From: Planctomycetaceae bacterium
GTDB taxonomy: Bacteria > Planctomycetota > Planctomycetia > Planctomycetales > Planctomycetaceae
NCBI GenBank assembly: GCA_003445035.1
Contig: DLVV01000178.1
Coordinates: forward strand, 55,461-61,899
Direction of reading: 5' to 3'
DNA length: 6,439 bases
Shown here piece by piece: positions 5,756-6,439 of the stretch; position 1 is the stretch's first letter, and each line of letters begins with the position of its first letter. The translations under genes and the position numbers were made by a program. Below the pieces are notes generated by a model. It was not told the origin of the DNA and ran no database searches. It saw nothing but the letters and a program-made list of their open reading frames with translations.

Positions 5756-6439
5756 CTAGACCCGGTCGATCCAGGTGTCGTAGAAGCTGAACGACTCGTT
5801 GACCTCCAGTTCGTCATCGAAAGTGTCGTTGGCGCCGTCGTTGCCGGCGAGCGTGTCGGTGCCGGCGCCGCCGTTCAGCGAATCGTCACCGCCGCCGCCC
5901 AGCAGCACGTCATTGTCGTCGCCACCGTCGAGCGTGTCGGCACCGCTGCCGGAGACCAGGGTGTCGACTCCGCTTCCGCCGATGAGTTGGTCAGACCCGT
6001 CGAGCCCGCTGAGTGCGTCGTCACCAACTCCTCCATCAAGCGTGTCGCGTCCCGTGGCTCCGTTGAGCGTGTCGTTGCCAGCCTGGCCGCGGATCGAGTC
6101 GTTTCCGGCGGCGGCGCGGATCGAGTCGTCTCCCTCGCCCCCATCGATCGTGTCGTTGCCGCTGCCGCCGCGGACGTCGTCGTTGCCCGCTCCGGAAATG
6201 ATGCTGTCACTGCCGGTTCCGCCGAAGATCAGGTCGTCTTCGGCCCCACCGATCATCGTGTCGTCGCCGCTGCCTCCGCGGAGTGTCACCGGTCCTGAGA
6301 ACCCGTCGGCGTCGAACACGTTGTCCGACGAACCCCCGATCAGCTTGGCCCGGTCGATTGCGGAAAACGTGTCGGTGGTGGGACCGACCAACTCGGTGTC
6401 GGTCAGGGTCAGGTCCGAATCGCTTGTCTCGCGGAGCGT
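5756..6439 (-). CDS. RTX calcium-binding repeat protein, C-terminal part
   Basis: This is the 3' end of a gene that stays open through the right edge; 227 residues are visible and the start lies outside. The in-frame TTG at 6391 is not a credible start because the frame reads on upstream (...[17 protein letters not shown]). The visible order is a capping segment of the type 'TDTELVG..TDTFS.ID.AKLIGG' and '[12 protein letters not shown]', then 16 back-to-back nonapeptides of the form [LI]xGGxGxDx, then an acidic and aromatic tail ([21 protein letters not shown]). In this family each G/D-rich turn binds Ca2+ outside the cell and the array folds into a beta-roll; export is normally by type I secretion using an uncleaved C-terminal signal, which the tail could be. 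The N-terminal, function-defining part is not visible, so its activity (adhesin, surface layer, enzyme) cannot be named. A HlyD-type adaptor nearby fits with, but does not prove, a secretion partnership. Confidence 0.85.
   Translation of the reverse strand, partial: TLRETSDSDLTLTDTELVGPTTDTFSAIDRAKLIGGSSDNVFDADGFSGPVTLRGGSGDDTMIGGAEDDLIFGGTGSDSIISGAGNDDVRGGSGNDTIDGGEGDDSIRAAAGNDSIRGQAGNDTLNGATGRDTLDGGVGDDALSGLDGSDQLIGGSGVDTLVSGSGADTLDGGDDNDVLLGGGGDDSLNGGAGTDTLAGNDGANDTFDDELEVNESFSFYDTWIDRV
5852..6283 (-). repeat. Sixteen 27-bp RTX nonapeptide repeats
   Basis: Sixteen uninterrupted nine-residue units (432 bp) are encoded from 6283 down to 5852, starting LRGGSGDDT and ending LNGGAGTDT, followed by a decayed seventeenth unit (LAGNDGAND). 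Several units have lost glycines: IRAAAGNDS (7th), LNGATGRDT (9th), LSGLDGSDQ (11th) and LDGGDDNDV (14th). The units differ at the DNA level, so the array is not a recent expansion. Confidence 0.85.

Noticed and set aside
5852..6283. The 27-bp periodic array as a CRISPR or minisatellite
   Set aside because: The units are contiguous, vary at the DNA level and encode clean RTX nonapeptides; there are no spacers.
5987..6298. A 103-codon plus-strand frame opposite the RTX repeats
   Set aside because: Its periodic RVV/DRVV pattern is just the 27-bp RTX repeat read on the wrong strand.

Overview
The window looks like a high-GC chromosomal segment from a planctomycete (phylum Planctomycetota, probably a Pirellulales or Planctomycetales type). 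This is an inference from gene content: a GAF-domain/HlyD fusion protein, a short accessory SecA, small DUF3467 proteins of the 'FCRV..TPEELILD.GLNP' type, and an RTX-repeat protein, together with few strong Shine-Dalgarno sites. No RNA genes, insertion sequences, CRISPR arrays or phage genes were seen.

Layout. Positions 1-324 are a leader without a supported gene. They hold a striking pair of 21-bp tandem repeats, each built round an inverted ACCG-N4-CGGT, lying just upstream of a candidate promoter. Positions 325-2370 (+) encode a 681-residue membrane protein: two N-terminal cytosolic GAF-like domains, one transmembrane helix, then a periplasmic HlyD-type membrane-fusion part. Thirty bases further, and convergent with it, 2401-4329 (-) encodes a 642-residue SecA-family ATPase. 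It keeps both nucleotide-binding domains and the preprotein-binding domain but ends before the helical wing, two-helix finger and zinc tail. A 245-bp divergent intergenic region (4330-4574) separates it from two co-directional genes (+), 4575-4991 and 5045-5722. These encode a single-domain and a double-domain DUF3467 protein. Convergent with them, 5756-6439 (-) is the C-terminal end of an RTX (calcium-binding nonapeptide) protein that continues beyond the right edge.

How they may work together. The HlyD-type adaptor, the SecA-like motor and the RTX protein all point to protein export across the envelope, and the GAF domains suggest that a cytosolic signal could be read by the adaptor. The DUF3467 proteins have no known function. 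That these genes form one secretion module is an inference from adjacency. The genes lie on both strands in at least four transcription units, and no ABC exporter, outer-membrane channel or M50 peptidase partner is in the window.

The items most worth following up are the finger-less SecA, the GAF-HlyD fusion, the three DUF3467 domains in two adjacent genes, and the tandem operator-like repeats upstream of the adaptor gene.
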